From contig NZ_JAVKCH010000026.1 in assembly GCF_040222815.1 (NCBI RefSeq), positions 124,001 through 188,000 of the forward strand: a stretch of DNA of 64,000 nt. Direction: 5' to 3'. Below are positions 63,347 through 64,000 of the stretch, piece by piece; position 1 is the first letter of the stretch, and the number at the start of each line of letters is the position of its first letter. The translations under genes and the position numbers were made by a program. The stretch comes from Imperialibacter sp040222815. Its GTDB lineage: Bacteria > Bacteroidota > Bacteroidia > Cytophagales > Cyclobacteriaceae. The notes beneath the pieces are model-generated. The model saw only the letters and a list, made by a program, of their open reading frames with translations, did not search any database and was not told where the DNA came from.

Positions 63347-63557
63347 ATTGTAGTTTTTTTTATTTGGAGACGAGGCACTTTATGAAAAGACGCTTCCCGG
63401 TTAAAAAAATCTGCAGTTGCCCCTATTCCGATCTCGTCTGGCAAGGTCAAAAAAATCCGGCTTACCCTAACCACAGAAAAAAATATATAAAAAAATGACC
63501 GACTAGTCATAATAATTGATTATAATTGTGACTGCATGGTCATAATTAGTCAATACA
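63347..63557. promoter_or_regulatory. Divergent promoter region with inverted repeat
   Basis: An imperfect palindrome TAATTGTGAC-tgcatg-GTCATAATTA (63523-63548, one mismatch in the arms) ends 9 bases before the tetR ATG. A perfect GACTAGTC palindrome is at 63501-63508. Both are candidate operators of the TetR-family protein. Confidence 0.55.
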
Positions 63558-64000
63558 ATGCCAAAAGCCACTTTTAACAAACTGAAGCCAGACAAGAGAA
63601 AGCAGTTCACAGACGCCTTCCTCCGTGAATTTGCTCTTCACAGCTACGACGAAGCCTCATTGACTTCGGTGGTATCAGAGCTTGGAATCGCCAAGGGCAG
63701 CGTATACCAGTATTTTGCCGATAAGCTGGACCTGTTTACCTATTTGGTGGGAGAATGCGGAGCCGTCAAAGCAAGGTATATTGGCCATTTGAAAAGAACC
63801 GACTTCCCCGACTTTTGGCTCTATTTTCGGGCGTTATATGAACATGGTGTAAAGTTTGACCTTGAGAATCCTTTGCAAAGCCATTTTCTCCACAAGCTGG
63901 TCGACAACATCAACTCTCCTTCTATCCAACACCTATACAAAAACATGCTAGATCAAACCGTGACTGTCTTTGAAAAAATGGTCGAAAGCGAGATAGCAAT
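63558..64000 (+). CDS. TetR/AcrR family transcriptional regulator (3' end outside window)
   Basis: DNA-binding regulator, first 147 codons visible. The helix-turn-helix is in ASLTSVVSELGIAKGSVYQYFADK (about residues 33-55), followed by the ligand-binding domain. The N-terminal region reads MPKATFNKLKPDKRKQF, typical of the family. It is divergent from the PAP2 phosphatase gene and likely autoregulated through the palindrome just upstream. The frame runs off the right edge. Confidence 0.9.
   Translation, partial: MPKATFNKLKPDKRKQFTDAFLREFALHSYDEASLTSVVSELGIAKGSVYQYFADKLDLFTYLVGECGAVKARYIGHLKRTDFPDFWLYFRALYEHGVKFDLENPLQSHFLHKLVDNINSPSIQHLYKNMLDQTVTVFEKMVESEIA

Noticed and set aside
1..64000. 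CRISPR arrays, tRNA and rRNA genes
   Set aside because: No regularly spaced short repeats, no tRNA cloverleaf pattern and no conserved rRNA segments were seen while reading through the intergenic stretches. A dedicated RNA scan could still find one.

Overview
The window looks like a chromosomal segment of a Bacteroidota bacterium, most likely of the order Cytophagales. The support is the gene families: a FecI/FecR/TonB-receptor/DUF4249 set, a secreted amidase with a type IX secretion C-terminal domain, DUF6503, DUF2911, DUF2721 and head-GIN proteins, OMP_b-brl_3 receptors, many lipoproteins, and one clear TTTG/TAnnTTTG promoter. Coding density is high. I see no rRNA, tRNA, CRISPR array or prophage. 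Several genes have TTG or GTG starts.

Layout. 1-9.7 kb: the end of a DEAD-box helicase, a fatty-acid desaturase, a truncated ECF41-like sigma factor, a DUF6503 lipoprotein, a Prc-type protease with an orphan ABC ATPase, a head-GIN protein, a secreted PGRP amidase and a hidden 57-residue gene. 9.9-15.1 kb: a surface-signalling operon (ECF sigma, FecR, STN-type TonB receptor, DUF4249 lipoprotein). 15.3-19.3 kb: a degenerate beta-lactamase-fold protein, a small beta-barrel, DUF2721, an MpaB/Lcp-like oxygenase and an unrecognised protein. 19.7-23 kb: DUF2062, a SulP anion transporter with a beta-carbonic anhydrase (a likely bicarbonate-handling pair) and two small exported proteins. 23.2-36.1 kb: peptide metabolism (gamma-glutamyltransferase, P1 peptidase, D-aminoacylase-like hydrolase) mixed with envelope and housekeeping genes. 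36.2-39.5 kb: a Rof-like protein, an acetyltransferase, a decayed hicBA toxin-antitoxin pair, DUF72 and an aldo/keto reductase. 39.7-42.6 kb: a calcium P-type ATPase.

42.7-60.8 kb is the most distinctive part. It holds two type-B carboxylesterases, a CitMHS carboxylate symporter, a split AtuA pair, two exported beta-propeller proteins with haem-c CxxCH motifs, two dienelactone-hydrolase-family proteins and a TonB receptor. I read it as a catabolic locus for an ester- or lactone-containing carboxylic compound; the substrate cannot be named. One promoter in it has a perfect 14-bp palindrome between its two boxes. An AAA/DUF4143 ATPase gene sits inside this locus between 48-bp direct repeats, next to REP-like hairpins. 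A 108-bp-period tandem repeat follows the second dienelactone hydrolase.

61-64 kb: an NTF2-like protein, a DinB protein, a PAP2 phosphatase and the start of a divergent TetR-family regulator with an inverted repeat in its promoter region. The most interesting items are the catabolic locus, the hicBA pair hit by two separate lesions, the repeat-flanked ATPase, the serine-hydrolase-fold protein without its catalytic motifs, and a possible antisense small RNA near 3 kb.
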